Part shown: in pieces, positions 28,387-37,029 of the stretch
How positions within the stretch are numbered: position 1 is the first letter of the stretch
Layout: every line of letters begins with the position of its first letter
Made by a program: the position numbers and the translations under genes
Notes under the pieces: model-generated
Seen by the model: only the letters and a program-made list of their open reading frames with translations
The model's database searches: none
What the model was told of the DNA's origin: nothing
Assembly (NCBI GenBank): GCA_013812695.1
Contig: JACCSZ010000190.1
Location: forward strand, 1 to 64,000
DNA: 64,000 bases
Source of the DNA: Gemmatimonadales bacterium
GTDB lineage: Bacteria > Gemmatimonadota > Gemmatimonadetes > Gemmatimonadales > GWC2-71-9
Direction of reading: 5' to 3'

Positions 28387-29006
28387 GGGGCGGCGGCCAC
28401 GAGATAGATCCCGGACGCGGGCAGCGGTGCCCGCAAGTTGTCGGCGGTCGGCCGGCTGGACGGGAGCAGGGCGAGCGCGGACCCGCCGGCCTGCACCTGG
28501 CCTACCGCGAGCGCGCGCTCGTAGAGCACATCGCTACCGAAGGCGATGCGCGCGCGTGCCGGGGCCGAGAAGTAGCGTGCGTACTTGAACGTCACCGACG
28601 CGCCCTGGCGCAGCGGTTGGCTGGTGACCACCTCCAGGCCGTACACGCCCGGGCGCGGCCGGATCTCGACGCTCACCACCCGGCCGCTGTCCACGCGGAA
28701 GGCGCGGGGTGGAAAGCTCACCTCGGCGAACACCACGTTCTCGGGCGGGCCGTGCCGGAGCACGACGACGTGGAGCGCTCCGGCCGCGAAACTGACGGCG
28801 GTGTCCGAGGGCGGCGGGCCCGCGGTCTCGAGCACGATGGCCGTCGCGGCCGGCACCACCCGAACCGCGGATGCCTCGACCCGCGGGCCGGACACCGCCC
28901 GCCCGCCACACGCGGCCGCGAGGGCGGTGACCGCCGTGGTGGTGGCGGCAGCGGCAACGCCACGCCAGGTTGCCCGCTTCCGGCGCCTCCGGGATATTCC
29001 CGTCAT
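28383..29006 (-). CDS. putative lipoprotein of unknown function
   Basis: The 207-residue protein begins with an arginine-rich n-region (SRRRRKRATWRG), a hydrophobic core and a lipobox LAAACGG, cysteine near residue 34. The mature part is rich in short beta-strand-like stretches without recognisable motifs. ATG 29006 is used because it places the signal at the N-terminus; an open frame continues upstream. It is coupled to trpE by GTGA. Its start is about 30 bases from that of the divergent outer-membrane gene. Confidence 0.5.
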
Positions 29007-29035
29007 CGATGTCCTGTCAGCGCGAGAGGTGTGCG

Positions 29036-31078
29036 GTGCACAGTGCGGTGCGTGTGACGTTCGTGGTCCTGCTGGCCCACGCGCCCCCGCTCGCGGCCCA
29101 GGGATGGAACGCACCCGAAGCGCTCACGCTCGTGCGGCGGGCGACCGATCGGAGGCTTGCGGCCCAGGCCGACTCGGCACTCGAGAGCTACCGCACGCGG
29201 GCGCACGGGTTCCTGTTTTTCCTGGCGCAGGTGGGCGAAGGGTTGGCCGAGCCGCCCAGGCTGGTCAAAGCCGACGAGCTGCGCGTGGAAGTGTATTGGC
29301 GGGCCCCGGACCGGAGCAAGCAGGTCGTGCTCGGCTGGCGGGACGGCGCGTTCCTGCCGACCGACATCCAGTATCACCGCGATCACCTGGGTATCGTCAC
29401 CAACGACTTCGGCCCCGTCATCCGGATCGGTGAAGGCGAGGAGGTCCGGGACGTGCCGCATCCGCTCTCGCCCGCGGGTCTCGGCGCCTACGACTACGCG
29501 CTGGGCGATTCGCTGGTCATCCGGACCGCGTCGGCGGAGACGATGGTCCGCGAGGTGCAGGTGCGCCCGCGCACGTTCGCGCGCCCCCGGGTGGTTGGCA
29601 CGCTGTACCTGGATGCTGCCGGCGCGCAGCTGGTGCGCTTCCGCTTCAGCTTCACGCCCGCCGCCTACCTCGACCCGCAGGTCGAGGACATCAGCATCGT
29701 CCTGGAGAACTCGTTGTTCGAGCGCCGTTTCTGGCTGCCGTACCGCCAGGAAGTCGAGATCCGCCGCCGGACGACGTGGCTCGACTTCCCGGCGCGAGGC
29801 ATCATCCGGGGCCGGTGGGAGATCGAGGACTACGAGCTCAACGTCCCGCTGCCGGAGGCGCTCTTCCAGGGGCAGGCCATCACTGGGCTCGACCGTCCGC
29901 TCCCCGCCGACACGAGCTGGACCACGCCGCTCGGCGAGGCCATCGCGGGCGTCGCGGCCCCCGTCAATCGCCAGGACATGGACGCGCTCCGGGTGGAGGT
30001 CGAGCGGATCGCCGGCGCGCGGGCGCTGAGCGGGCTCCCGGCGAGGCGGCTCGCGGCGGGATCGGTGAGCGACGTCGTGCACGTGAACCGGGTGCAGGGG
30101 CTCACCCTCGGCTTCGGCGGCGTGGTCGGACTGCGACGGAGCCGGGTGCAGATCCGCCCGTGGATCGGCTACGGCAGCTCGGACCACCGCGTAACCGGCG
30201 GCGTCAGCGTCACCGCGGGGGTGGGCGCCACGCAGCTCACGGGCGGTGCCGCCCGCCGGATCGCCGACCTGAGCGACCTGCCGGTCATCGCCCCCGTCGT
30301 CAACTCGCTCCTGGCCCAGGAGGGCGGCAAGGATTACGGCGACTACGTCCTGCTCCACACGGCGGCGGTCGGACTGAGGCGGCGGCTGAGCGGGCGGACC
30401 ACGGTCGGGGTGTCGGCCGCCATCGAGGAGACCCGATCGGTGAGCACCCGGGCCACGCCCGCCACCGGCAGCTACCGGCCGAATCCGGCGCTCGGCTCGG
30501 GGGTCTATCGCGTGGCGCGCGTGGAGCGGGAGCGCGCGAGCGGTGGGATCGCCGTCCGGCGCGACCTGCAGGGCCGCCTGAGCCTTGAAGCGGGCGGGGG
30601 TCCGAGCGGGTACGCCCGGTCGACCCTGGAGGGGCGTTGGCTCACCACGCTCGGTGGTCGGGAACTGGTGTCGCGGCTATACCTCGGCGCCGGTACGGCT
30701 CGGCTTCCGCCGCACCGAAGCTTCGCCATCGGCGGCCGAGGCACGCTGGTCGGCGAGCCGTTCAGGGCCTACGGCGGACGGGAGATGGCCCTGGCCCAAG
30801 TCGAATGGCGCTTCGCTGTGCCGGTGCCGGCGATGCCCCTGGGCTCGTTCGCCTCGACCGGCCGGACGCTGACGGTGGCGCCGTTCCTCGCCGCTGGCGT
30901 CGCGGGCCGATCGATCGCCGGACTGCCGTGGGCCGGCACGGACGGCCTCCGTCCCGTCGCCGGCGTGGCGCTCGAATGGTTCATGCGCCTGATCCGGGTC
31001 GAGGCCGGGTTTGGCCTCAGGGACGGCGGCTTCGGGGTGACGGTGGACGTCAATCGGGACTGGTGGGGCCTGTTGTAG
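29036..31078 (+). CDS. secreted outer-membrane beta-barrel-like protein
   Basis: The 680-residue protein has a signal peptide ending PPLAAQG. An N-terminal half of about 300 residues contains jelly-roll/beta-sandwich-like segments (VQVRPRTFARPRVVGTLYL, then YRQEVEIRRRTTWL). The C-terminal half has many amphipathic strands and ends DVNRDWWGLL, consistent with a barrel. GTG 29036 is chosen for a GAGAGG six bases upstream; ATG 29009 is an alternative. It probably acts in the outer membrane; ligand unknown. Confidence 0.55.
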   Translation: MHSAVRVTFVVLLAHAPPLAAQGWNAPEALTLVRRATDRRLAAQADSALESYRTRAHGFLFFLAQVGEGLAEPPRLVKADELRVEVYWRAPDRSKQVVLGWRDGAFLPTDIQYHRDHLGIVTNDFGPVIRIGEGEEVRDVPHPLSPAGLGAYDYALGDSLVIRTASAETMVREVQVRPRTFARPRVVGTLYLDAAGAQLVRFRFSFTPAAYLDPQVEDISIVLENSLFERRFWLPYRQEVEIRRRTTWLDFPARGIIRGRWEIEDYELNVPLPEALFQGQAITGLDRPLPADTSWTTPLGEAIAGVAAPVNRQDMDALRVEVERIAGARALSGLPARRLAAGSVSDVVHVNRVQGLTLGFGGVVGLRRSRVQIRPWIGYGSSDHRVTGGVSVTAGVGATQLTGGAARRIADLSDLPVIAPVVNSLLAQEGGKDYGDYVLLHTAAVGLRRRLSGRTTVGVSAAIEETRSVSTRATPATGSYRPNPALGSGVYRVARVERERASGGIAVRRDLQGRLSLEAGGGPSGYARSTLEGRWLTTLGGRELVSRLYLGAGTARLPPHRSFAIGGRGTLVGEPFRAYGGREMALAQVEWRFAVPVPAMPLGSFASTGRTLTVAPFLAAGVAGRSIAGLPWAGTDGLRPVAGVALEWFMRLIRVEAGFGLRDGGFGVTVDVNRDWWGLL

Positions 31079-31144
31079 CGGTCTTATCTTCCCACCGCGT
31101 CCTCACCGGCCCTTCCGCGGCACCTCACGACAGCAAAGCGAGCG

Positions 31145-33403
31145 ATGCAGTTCACCGATGAATGGTTGGTCCATACCATCGACCCCCTGCTGCCCGACGG
31201 CTCGATCGCCGCGATCCGGCAGGAGCCGGCGACCGCGCCGGCATCGCTGTGGGAGATCCTGGTCCAGCGGAAGCTCGTCGGCGACGACCAGATCCTGAAG
31301 GCGATCTCGGCGCGCTTCCGCATCCCCATCGCCGAGCTTGCCCGCATCGATCCCAAGCTGCAACAGAGCGTCCCGGAGCAGGTGGCCCGGCGCTTCAATG
31401 TGGTGCCCGTCCGGCAGACCGATTCGTACCTCGAGGTGGCCACCGCCAATCCGTTCGACATCGATGCCGAAAAGATGCTGGCCTTCGCCACGGGCCGGGA
31501 CGTGCGGATGCTCGTCGGGTCGCCGTCGACGATCCGCCAGCGGATCGACGAGCTCTATCGGAGCGACGACGTCGTCAACCGGCTGCTCGAGGGCATCGGC
31601 GGCGACTTCGAGGTCAAGGAGCTCAAGGAAGAGGAAGATGCCGCGGCGAGCGCCGAAGAGGCGAGCCAACGGCCGATCATCCGGCTGGTGGACGTCATGC
31701 TCGCCGACGGCGTGGCCAGCCGCGCGAGCGACATCCACGTCGAGCCGATCGAGGGTGGCGTCGCCGTCCGCTATCGCATCGACGGCGTGCTCCGGCAGGT
31801 GATGAAGATTCCCCGCACCGCCGGCCTGCCGCTGATCTCGCGCATCAAGATCCTCAGTGGACTCGACATCGCCGACCGGCTGCGGCCGCAGGATGGGCGC
31901 GCCCGCGTGTCGGTGAACGGCGAGGCGGTGGACCTCCGCGTGTCGACCCTCCCGGCCTCGCTCGGCGAGAAGGTCGTAATCCGCATCCTGAGCCAGCGGG
32001 CCACCGCCCTGAGCCTCGATGCGCTCGGCATGCACCCGGACGAGCAGGAGGCGATCAAGCGGCTGCTCTCGGCCAAGGAAGGGATCATCCTGGTCACCGG
32101 CCCCACCGGCTCCGGCAAGACGACCACGCTCTACTCGGCCATCCGGCTCATCCAGAGCGAAGGCGTGAACATCGTCACCGTCGAGGATCCCGTGGAATAC
32201 CGGCTGGGCGAGAACATCGTGCAGGTGCAGGTGCACGAGAAGGCGGGGCTGACGTTCGCGTCCGCGCTGCGCTCGATCCTGCGCCAGGATCCGGACGTCG
32301 TGCTCATCGGCGAGATCCGGGACCAGGAGACGGCGCAGATCGCGCTGCAGGCGTCGCTCACGGGCCACCTGGTGCTGTCGACGCTGCACACGAACGACGC
32401 GCCGAACGCGGTCACCCGGCTCGTCGACATGGGCATGGAGCCGTACAAGATCGCGTCCGCGCTGCGCGGCGTCGTGGCGCAGCGGCTCATGCGCCGGGTG
32501 TGCACCAAGTGCCGCGAGGCGAGCACCGAACCGGTGCCGGAACGGGTCGCGAAGTTCATACCCGCCGGGACGCCCCTGTTCCGGGCGGTGGGCTGCCCCG
32601 AGTGCTCGCAGACCGGGTACCGCGGCCGCTTCAGCATCATGGAAGTCCTCACGCTCAACGCCGAGATCGAGCGCCGGATCGGCGCCGGCGCCACGGCCGA
32701 ACAGCTCGCCAATGCCGCGCGGTCGGCGGGCATGCGGTCGCTCTGGGAGAGCGGGCTCCGCCACCTGCTCGCGGGCGAGTCGACCGTGGAGGAGTTGCTA
32801 CGCGTTACGGACGTACCGCTCGACGGCGCGCCCGCAGGGGAGGCGCCCGCGCCCGAGCAAGCCCGCGGCGACCACCACCCCGCTCGCGGCGCGGCGGCGA
32901 GCCCAATGTCCACGGCAGCTCCCGTGACGCCGGCTGGGTCCGCTCCAGCGCTCGATTTCACGATGGACATGGAGCTGGTGGATGAGCCCGGCACGACCGA
33001 GGTCGACGGCGTCACGGGTCGCGGGCGCGGCGCCAAGGTCCTGCTGGTCGAGGACGAAGAGCAGCTTCGCCGCGTGATCAAGGATCTGCTGGAGCGCGAG
33101 GGGTATATCGTCACCGAGGCCCGCGACGGCGTGCAGGCGCTCGACCAGGTGGACCGGCATGCGCCGGACGTCATCGTGCTGGACCTCAACCTGCCGGGAC
33201 TCGACGGCTACAGCGTGCTGCAGCAACTTCGCTCCCGGCCCGCCACCCGCGCCATCCCGGTCATGGTGCTCACCGCGAAAGGCGACGAGGACAACGAGGT
33301 GCGCGTGTTCGAGCTCGGGGCCGACGACTTCCTCACCAAGCCGTTCCGCGCGCGCGCCCTCTCCGCCCGGCTCGAGGCGATCCTCGGCCGCCATCGCGCT
33401 TGA
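31145..33403 (+). CDS. GspE/PilB-type secretion ATPase fused to a response-regulator receiver
   Basis: The 752-residue protein has an N-terminal MshEN-like region (1-150). The GspE/PulE ATPase follows at about 170-560, with Walker A GPTGSGKT (K325), Asp box and ASDIHVEP motifs, the FGR/GEIRDQETAQIAL region and a four-cysteine zinc site (CTKC and CPEC). A low-complexity linker leads to a receiver domain at about 631-752 with D680 (VLDLNLPG) and K732. It would power a type IV pilus or type II secretion machine; the receiver suggests phospho-control. No other pilus gene is adjacent. It overlaps hisC by TTGA. Confidence 0.88.
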   Translation: MQFTDEWLVHTIDPLLPDGSIAAIRQEPATAPASLWEILVQRKLVGDDQILKAISARFRIPIAELARIDPKLQQSVPEQVARRFNVVPVRQTDSYLEVATANPFDIDAEKMLAFATGRDVRMLVGSPSTIRQRIDELYRSDDVVNRLLEGIGGDFEVKELKEEEDAAASAEEASQRPIIRLVDVMLADGVASRASDIHVEPIEGGVAVRYRIDGVLRQVMKIPRTAGLPLISRIKILSGLDIADRLRPQDGRARVSVNGEAVDLRVSTLPASLGEKVVIRILSQRATALSLDALGMHPDEQEAIKRLLSAKEGIILVTGPTGSGKTTTLYSAIRLIQSEGVNIVTVEDPVEYRLGENIVQVQVHEKAGLTFASALRSILRQDPDVVLIGEIRDQETAQIALQASLTGHLVLSTLHTNDAPNAVTRLVDMGMEPYKIASALRGVVAQRLMRRVCTKCREASTEPVPERVAKFIPAGTPLFRAVGCPECSQTGYRGRFSIMEVLTLNAEIERRIGAGATAEQLANAARSAGMRSLWESGLRHLLAGESTVEELLRVTDVPLDGAPAGEAPAPEQARGDHHPARGAAASPMSTAAPVTPAGSAPALDFTMDMELVDEPGTTEVDGVTGRGRGAKVLLVEDEEQLRRVIKDLLEREGYIVTEARDGVQALDQVDRHAPDVIVLDLNLPGLDGYSVLQQLRSRPATRAIPVMVLTAKGDEDNEVRVFELGADDFLTKPFRARALSARLEAILGRHRA

Positions 33404-34578
33404 ACCGGACGCCGACTCCGCCGCCTGACCCACCCGCCGCGCTGGTCCCCGCCCGACCGATCCCAGACGCAGCTCGCGGCCCGGCTGGGGCGACGTCGGA
33501 CGGCGCCGAAGGGCTCGCGCTCATCAAGCCCGCGGTACGGGCGCAAAGCGCGTATACGCTGCACGCGCCCGCCGCACGCCGGAAGCTCAACCAGAACGAG
33601 AGCCCGTGGGATCTGCCGCCCGAGCTCAAACGCGAGATCCTCGCGGCGGCGGAAGCCGCCCCCTGGCAGCGCTATCCGGAGTTCGCCCCGCCGGCGCTGC
33701 TGGCCGAGCTCGCGGCGCATTACGGGTGGGTCGCGGACGGGGTGCTGGTCGGCAACGGCTCCAACGAGCTCATCCAGGCGACGCTGGCGGTAGCGCTCGA
33801 GCCGGGCGGCGTGGTGGTGGCCCCGAGTCCGACCTTCTCGCTCTACCGCCTGCTCACCGGCGTGCTCGGCGGACACTACCGCCCGGTTCCGCTCGGCCGC
33901 GATTTCGCCTACGACGTGGACGCACTGGTCGACACCGCGGTCCGCGAGCACGCCCGGGTGGTGGTGCTCAACTCCCCGAACAATCCCACGGGATCGGCGC
34001 TGCCCGAGGGCGCGGTGCGGCGGATGCTCGAGGAGACCGGCGCCCTCATCGTGTGCGACGAGGCGTACCAGGAGTTCGGCGGGCCGACGGCGCTCCCGCT
34101 GCTGGCGGAGAGCTCGCGGCTGGTAGTGCTCCGGACGTTCTCCAAGGCGCTCGGCATGGCGGGGCTCCGATTCGGGCTGGCGCTGGCGCATCCGGCGGTG
34201 GTGCGGGAGATCGCCAAAGCCAAGCTGCCCTACAACGTCAACGTGGTCACGCTCGCCGCCGCCGCCGCCGCGCTCCGGCACGGGCCGGCACTCGAGGAGC
34301 GGGTGCGGCTGATCGTCGAGAACCGGCGCCGGCTGGTGGCGCGGCTCGGGCAACTGCCGGGGATCACCGTTTTTCCGAGCGCGGCCAACTTCGTGCTCGT
34401 CCGGTTCGAGCGGCAGCCCGCGCGCGAGGTCTTCCGCCGCCTGCTCGACGAGCACGGCATCCTCGTCCGGGACGTGTCGGGAGGGTCCGAGCTCACCCAG
34501 TGTCTCCGGATCTCGATCGGGACGGCGGAGGACGTGGAGGCGGTGGCGGAGGGGCTGGAACAGATCCTGTCAGCCTGA
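33400..34578 (+). CDS. hisC: histidinol-phosphate aminotransferase
   Basis: The 392-residue PLP aminotransferase shows KLNQNESPWDLP, GNGSNELIQ, NSPNNPTGS, the DEAYQEFG aspartate/tyrosine and the PLP lysine in FSKALGMAGLRFG. It converts imidazole-acetol phosphate to histidinol phosphate. The TTG start overlaps the stop of the GspE-fusion gene. A disordered alanine/proline-rich N-terminus of about 45 residues precedes the core, so the real start could be further in. Confidence 0.88.
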   Translation: MNRTPTPPPDPPAALVPARPIPDAARGPAGATSDGAEGLALIKPAVRAQSAYTLHAPAARRKLNQNESPWDLPPELKREILAAAEAAPWQRYPEFAPPALLAELAAHYGWVADGVLVGNGSNELIQATLAVALEPGGVVVAPSPTFSLYRLLTGVLGGHYRPVPLGRDFAYDVDALVDTAVREHARVVVLNSPNNPTGSALPEGAVRRMLEETGALIVCDEAYQEFGGPTALPLLAESSRLVVLRTFSKALGMAGLRFGLALAHPAVVREIAKAKLPYNVNVVTLAAAAAALRHGPALEERVRLIVENRRRLVARLGQLPGITVFPSAANFVLVRFERQPAREVFRRLLDEHGILVRDVSGGSELTQCLRISIGTAEDVEAVAEGLEQILSA

Positions 34579-34611
34579 GGGAACCAGGATGACCAGAGAA
34601 CGGGGAGCGCT

Positions 34612-35202
34612 GTGAGCCGCATCGGTGAGGTTCACCGCACGACCAAGGAGACCGATCTCCACGTCCGCGTCGACCTCGACGGGCGCGGGGCCGCCAGCGT
34701 GCGCACGGGTATCGGCTTCTTCGACCACATGCTCGAAGCCCTCGCGCGGCACGCGCTGCTCGATCTCACTGTCGAGGGCCGCGGCGACCTGCACGTCGAC
34801 GGCCACCATACGGTCGAGGACACCGGGATCGCGCTGGGGCAGGCGCTCGATCGCGCCCTGGGCGACCGCGCCGGAATCCGCCGCTATGCCGACGCGCTGG
34901 TCCCGCTCGACGAGGCCCTGGTGCGGGCCGTGGTGGACGTGTCGGGCCGGCCATATCTCGCGTACGACATCGACATCCCCAAGTGGCAGCTGCTCGGCGA
35001 CTACGACGTCTTCCTCACCCCGGAGTTCTTCCGCGCCGTCACGCTCAACGCGGGGCTCACGGTGCACATGGACCTGATCCGCGGCGACAACCCGCACCAC
35101 ATTGTCGAGGCGGCATTCAAGGCATTCGCGCGCGCGCTGGACGGCGCCACGATGCCCGACCCGCGCGTCACGGGCGTCCCGTCCACCAAAGGCGCCCTGT
35201 GA
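34612..35202 (+). CDS. hisB: imidazoleglycerol-phosphate dehydratase
   Basis: The 196-residue single-domain dehydratase has the manganese-binding histidine motifs GFFDHMLEALARHALLDL, DGHHTVEDTGI and NPHHIVEAAFKAFARAL. It starts at GTG after a GGGGAG, 33 bases after hisC. It catalyses the sixth step of histidine synthesis. The GTG of hisH overlaps its stop codon. Confidence 0.96.
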   Translation: MSRIGEVHRTTKETDLHVRVDLDGRGAASVRTGIGFFDHMLEALARHALLDLTVEGRGDLHVDGHHTVEDTGIALGQALDRALGDRAGIRRYADALVPLDEALVRAVVDVSGRPYLAYDIDIPKWQLLGDYDVFLTPEFFRAVTLNAGLTVHMDLIRGDNPHHIVEAAFKAFARALDGATMPDPRVTGVPSTKGAL

Positions 35203-35819
35203 TCGTCGTGGTGGACTACGGGGTGAACAACCTCAAGAGCGTGGTCCGCGCCCTGGCCGCGGGCGGGCATACTGCCGCGCTCACCACCGACCCCGATGAG
35301 GTCCGGCGGGCGGATCACGTGCTGCTGCCGGGGGTCGGCCATTTCGGGCAGGCGTCGCGCACGCTGGAGACCACCGGACTCGGCGCCGCCGTCCGGGAGG
35401 CCGCGGTCAGCGGACGACCGGTCATGGGCATTTGTCTCGGCCTGCAGCTCTTTTTCGCCACGAGCTCGGAGGCGACGGAAGCGCGTGGCTTGGCCATCCT
35501 TCCGGGCACCGTGGTCCACTTCGACACCGGCCTGCCCGTGCCACACGTGGGCTGGGCCCAGGTGGACCTCACGGCGCCGGGCGGTCGCCACGCCATGCTC
35601 GCCAGGCTCTTCGACGGGATGCCGCGGTTCTTCTATCACGTCCACAGCTACCATCCCACCGCGCTGCGGGACGATGATGTCCTCGGCACCGGTACGTACG
35701 AGCGGGTGTTTCCTACGCTCGTGGGCCGCGACAACGTGATCGGCGCGCAGTTTCACCCCGAGAAGTCGCAGCGGGCGGGCATCGAGCTGCTCGACGCATT
35801 CGCGCGGTGGCGGCCATGA
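35199..35819 (+). CDS. hisH: imidazole glycerol phosphate synthase glutaminase subunit
   Basis: The 206-residue class I amidotransferase has VVDYGVNNLKSV at the start, GVGHFGQA, the catalytic cysteine in MGICLGLQLFF and the His-Glu pair in AQFHPEKSQ. It supplies ammonia to HisF. GTG overlaps the hisB stop (GTGA). Confidence 0.96.
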   Translation: MIVVVDYGVNNLKSVVRALAAGGHTAALTTDPDEVRRADHVLLPGVGHFGQASRTLETTGLGAAVREAAVSGRPVMGICLGLQLFFATSSEATEARGLAILPGTVVHFDTGLPVPHVGWAQVDLTAPGGRHAMLARLFDGMPRFFYHVHSYHPTALRDDDVLGTGTYERVFPTLVGRDNVIGAQFHPEKSQRAGIELLDAFARWRP

Positions 35820-36283
35820 CCTCGGTCCGGGTGTCGCTGGTGGATCTGTACGTGCTGCGCGGCGCGGGGCCGGCACTCGAGTGCCTGGTGCTGCGCCGGG
35901 CGTCCGGCGGGCGCTGCCCCGGCTCGTGGGAGGCGGTGCACGGGCACATCGAGCCTGGCGAGACCCCGGCCGATGCCGCACGGCGCGAGCTGCACGAAGA
36001 GACCGGGCTCCGGCCCGAACGGCTCTACAACCTGAGCCGGGTGGAGACCTTCTATCAGCACCGGCTCGACGAGGTCGCGCTGGTGCCGGTGTTCGCGGCG
36101 TTCGTTCTGCCGGACGCGGCGGTGTGCACCGGCGTCGAGCACGATCGCTTCGAGTGGCTAGGCCCCCCGGAGGCGCGCATCCGGTTCGCCTGGCCCCGCG
36201 AAACCCGCGCGCTCGACGACGTGGTGGCGCTGCTGGGGGCGGGCGACGCGGGACCGGTCGAGGACGTGCTCCGCGTATGCTAG
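35816..36283 (+). CDS. Nudix hydrolase inside the histidine operon
   Basis: The 155-residue protein has an intact Nudix box (GHIEPGETPADAARRELHEE plus TG), which binds magnesium and hydrolyses nucleoside diphosphate-linked substrates. ATG overlaps hisH by ATGA and its stop is overlapped by hisF, so it is co-translated with both. No hisE or hisI gene is in the window. A role in removing pyrophosphate from a histidine intermediate, or general nucleotide cleansing, is speculative. Confidence 0.85.
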   Translation: MTSVRVSLVDLYVLRGAGPALECLVLRRASGGRCPGSWEAVHGHIEPGETPADAARRELHEETGLRPERLYNLSRVETFYQHRLDEVALVPVFAAFVLPDAAVCTGVEHDRFEWLGPPEARIRFAWPRETRALDDVVALLGAGDAGPVEDVLRVC

Positions 36284-37029
36284 CCCGGCGGATCATTCCC
36301 TGCCTCGACGTGGCGGGGGGACGGGTGGTCAAGGGCGTCCACTTCGAGTCGCTGCGCGATGCCGGGGACCCAATCGAGCAGGCGGCCCGGTACGACGCCC
36401 AGGGCGCGGACGAGCTGGTGTTCCTCGACATCTCCGCGAGCCACGAGGCGCGGCAGACCACGCTCGACATGGTGGGCCGAGTGGCGGAATCGATCTTCAT
36501 TCCGTTCACCGTGGGCGGCGGCATCCGCGCCGTGGCGGACGCGGGCGCGGCGCTTCGGGCCGGTGCCGACAAGATCGCCGTCAACACCGCCGCCGTGCGC
36601 GATCCCGCGCTGGTCTCGCGGCTCGCGGAGAGCTTCGGCACCCAGTGCATCGTCGCCGCGGTGGACGTGAAGCAGACCGGCGGACGGCTCGCCGTGATGG
36701 TGAACGGCGGCCGTGAGGAGACGCCGCTCGAGGCGATCGGGTGGATCACCCGGCTGCAGGCCCTCGGCGCGGGCGAGATCCTGCTGACCTCGATGGACCG
36801 CGACGGCACCGGGGCGGGATACGACCTGCCGCTGCTCACCGCCGCGTCCGCCGCCGTCTCCATTCCGGTCATCGCCTCGGGCGGCGCGGGCGAGCTCGCG
36901 CACCTGGCCGAGGCGTTCGAGGCGGGTGCGCACGGCGTGCTGGCGGCGACCATCTTTCATTTTCAGGGCTCCACACTGCCCGAGGCGCGCGCCTACCTGC
37001 GCGAGCGCGGGTACCCGGTGCGTCCATGA
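36277..37029 (+). CDS. hisF: imidazole glycerol phosphate synthase cyclase subunit
   Basis: The 250-residue TIM barrel begins LARRIIPCLDVAGGRVVKG. It keeps the catalytic aspartates in PCLDV and in SMDRDGTGAGYDL, together with FTVGGGIR and ASGGAG. With HisH it makes imidazole glycerol phosphate and AICAR. The start overlaps the Nudix gene by 7 bases and the stop overlaps the beta-helix gene. Confidence 0.96.
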   Translation: MLARRIIPCLDVAGGRVVKGVHFESLRDAGDPIEQAARYDAQGADELVFLDISASHEARQTTLDMVGRVAESIFIPFTVGGGIRAVADAGAALRAGADKIAVNTAAVRDPALVSRLAESFGTQCIVAAVDVKQTGGRLAVMVNGGREETPLEAIGWITRLQALGAGEILLTSMDRDGTGAGYDLPLLTAASAAVSIPVIASGGAGELAHLAEAFEAGAHGVLAATIFHFQGSTLPEARAYLRERGYPVRP

